A stretch of DNA of 64,000 nucleotides. It comes from Chitinophaga filiformis (lineage in GTDB: Bacteria > Bacteroidota > Bacteroidia > Chitinophagales > Chitinophagaceae). A model generated the notes under the pieces. That model was not told where the DNA came from, searched no databases, and saw nothing but the letters and a program-made list of their open reading frames with translations. The position numbers and the translations under genes were made by a program. Where the stretch lies: contig NZ_JAKIRP010000025.1 in assembly GCF_021646545.1 (NCBI RefSeq), forward strand, positions 1 through 64,000, given 5' to 3'. Positions 62,631 to 64,000 of this stretch are shown one piece after another; position 1 is the first letter of the stretch; every line of letters begins with the position of its first letter.

Positions 62631-62720
62631 TTCCAGACGTCCAATTGTGGCAGGAACGCCTCATATCAAATGAGTCGCGTTCCTATCGCTCTGTATGTTT
62701 TTATACGCTCTCATGTTCTT

Positions 62721-64000
62721 CTATATGCCCGCAAGCATTGTTGTCAGGGCTTCACCGCTTTCGTTCTCCAGGTTGTGTACTAACCGTATAATTCTACTCT
62801 GCTGATGTTGGTCAACTATACCTTCTGATAAATGGCTGAACTTCTTAATGACGTCGTCCCAGCTGAGTGGGCGGGTAAAGAAGCCTTTGAAGTCTTCACA
62901 CTTCTGCTCTACCTCTTCCCCGCTGTTGAGCGTTATGGTTACTTTCGCCGGCATTTTATCAGGATATACGGAGGTGTAGGGATCCAGATAGTCTACTACC
63001 TTACGGGGCGTCTTCAATGGAAAGTTTGTGTGGGTCTCCACCTTCCTCAACAGCTCCTGTACGTCAGGACGACGGATGCGTTCCTTCATAAACTGGTCAG
63101 GCCCTACGACTCCATCAATCAGCGCTACTGCTATTACGTAAGCCATACTGTGATCTGCCTGCTCTTTGGTTTGTACCATGTGACGATCGCCGTAGTGGCC
63201 TCCGCCTACAATGTCGTAGGCTGTTTCAAAAGTGGTGACCTTTATTTCTTTTACTTCTCCCGGTACCAGTTTGTACTGCTCCCGCAACATCAGGGTGGCT
63301 TCTATGGCAGACTGCGTATGTACTTCTGCATTGTAGCTCTTCAATATGCATCTGGGGATCAGCGAGAAATCGCCTTTTTCCTGCCGGAAATGGGGTTTCA
63401 TGCCCGTCAGATGTTCAAACCCTACTGCTCCCTCAAAATAATTGATAGGCCCTGTAATGCCCTCTTTTGCCAGTAAAACGATCTGCATACAACCGGCGGC
63501 AACCAGTGAAGAGGCTAATCCCTTCCATTCATACGTGTACGATTCCCTGCTGCCTGTGGCCGGATTGAAACTACAGGCTGCCGTACCTATGGCGTGTGCT
63601 GCCTGCTCTTCCGTCAGGGAAAACAATCTGCATAGTGTAGCAGTAATGGAACAGGCCAGTAACATGGTGTGATCTATACCTTTCAGCATCACAGGTATTT
63701 CGTCTACCAGCTTGCATTGTATCTGATAGGCAATGGCCATGGCCGTCAGTATGTCCCTGCCGCTTGCTTTAATTAATTGTGAGGCAGCCAGTATAGATCC
63801 TATGTTGTCGCTCGGGTGACAGGTAGCGTCTTTTCCCAGGTAGTTGTCCATGAAGTCAGGATACCTGATCAGTTGCGTATACCATTGTGCAGCCCTGTCC
63901 ACAGCAGTACTTCCCAACAGCGGTACGATGCAGTCTCCGCTTTGTTGTAATATCTTCAATTGACGCAGACACTTCTGTATGGTGTCCTGCCTGGAAGCGT
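62721..64000 (-). CDS. MmgE/PrpD-family protein (5' end outside window)
   Basis: At least 426 residues; the frame is open to the window edge, so the N terminus is missing (a TTG at 63959 is not the true start). PrpD acts as 2-methylcitrate dehydratase; relatives include cis-aconitate decarboxylase. Family features are CHPSDNIGSILAASQLIKASGRDILTAMAIAYQ, GIDHTMLLACSITATLCRLFSLTEEQ and GSRESYTYEWKGLASSLVAAG. No other methylcitrate-cycle gene is adjacent, so the substrate is uncertain. It is convergent with the dehydrogenase. Confidence 0.87.
   Translation of the reverse strand, partial: ASRQDTIQKCLRQLKILQQSGDCIVPLLGSTAVDRAAQWYTQLIRYPDFMDNYLGKDATCHPSDNIGSILAASQLIKASGRDILTAMAIAYQIQCKLVDEIPVMLKGIDHTMLLACSITATLCRLFSLTEEQAAHAIGTAACSFNPATGSRESYTYEWKGLASSLVAAGCMQIVLLAKEGITGPINYFEGAVGFEHLTGMKPHFRQEKGDFSLIPRCILKSYNAEVHTQSAIEATLMLREQYKLVPGEVKEIKVTTFETAYDIVGGGHYGDRHMVQTKEQADHSMAYVIAVALIDGVVGPDQFMKERIRRPDVQELLRKVETHTNFPLKTPRKVVDYLDPYTSVYPDKMPAKVTITLNSGEEVEQKCEDFKGFFTRPLSWDDVIKKFSHLSEGIVDQHQQSRIIRLVHNLENESGEALTTMLAGI

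Noticed and set aside
62438-62791. 117-residue plus-strand frame after the dehydrogenase
   Set aside because: It runs through the long inverted repeat and over the 3' end of the PrpD gene and has no protein-like character.
1-64000. tRNA, rRNA, tmRNA or known riboswitch
   Set aside because: I scanned the gaps for cloverleaf-like arms, CCA-type ends and conserved rRNA segments and found none that I could support.

Overview
The window reads as chromosome of a Bacteroidota bacterium, most likely a Chitinophaga-type member of the Chitinophagaceae. The reasons are TAnnTTTG-like -7 promoter boxes with little Shine-Dalgarno signal, secreted glycan hydrolases with PA14 or carbohydrate-binding tails, an RND pump fused to its outer-membrane factor, DUF6660, an MG2/TonB-plug hybrid protein, and families typical of that group. 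This is inferred from protein character; no rRNA or tRNA was seen.

Layout. 1-0.83 kb: tail of an IS3-type transposase, then a ~240-bp element made of two giant palindromes. 0.83-12.3 kb: housekeeping and catabolic genes (GH20 hexosaminidase, pseudouridine synthase, GH127, YycJ-like metallohydrolase, CoA-transferase, HxlR regulator with a DsbA-like oxidoreductase, AlkZ-like protein, S41 protease). 12.3-18.2 kb: heavy-metal efflux operon. 18.3-24.4 kb: YeiH-type exporter, a TetR-SDR-MFS module with three identical operators, a methyltransferase, an SDR and small proteins. 24.6-26.6 kb: a likely three-gene toxin-antitoxin-chaperone locus. 26.7-31.3 kb: a quinone/electrophile detoxification cluster (two pirins, nitroreductase, MhqO-like dioxygenase, MhqD-like hydrolase). 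31.5-43.3 kb: Crp-type regulator, MG2/TonB-plug protein, transporter, copper-storage-like protein, sugar dehydrogenase with cytochrome c, paired DUF421 proteins, DUF4142, DUF6766 and an LLM oxidoreductase.

43.35-49.54 kb is an eight-gene, tightly overlapping operon: flavoprotein, methyltransferase, type III polyketide synthase, enoyl-reductase-like SDR, FabZ-like dehydratase, ketosynthase, carrier protein and phosphopantetheinyl transferase. It looks like a phenolic-lipid pathway (compare Streptomyces SrsA-SrsB-SrsC) that carries its own dissociated fatty-acyl supply line. A second copy of the double-palindrome element follows at 49.75-49.99 kb.

50.1-62.4 kb holds Mn-catalase, an acidic small protein, and two converging operons for a heptose-containing glycan or glycoconjugate: carbamoyltransferase, GT2 and GT9 on the plus strand; two GT4-like transferases, GmhB, HldE and a second GT9 on the minus strand. 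A zinc alcohol dehydrogenase follows, and a partial MmgE/PrpD protein runs off the right edge.

The most unusual signals are the duplicated double-palindrome element (four arms of 41-50 bp built from 11-nt modules, palindrome centres ~145 bp apart in both copies), the type III PKS operon with its private acyl-carrier machinery, and the carbamoyl/heptose glycan locus inside a stress-protein neighbourhood.
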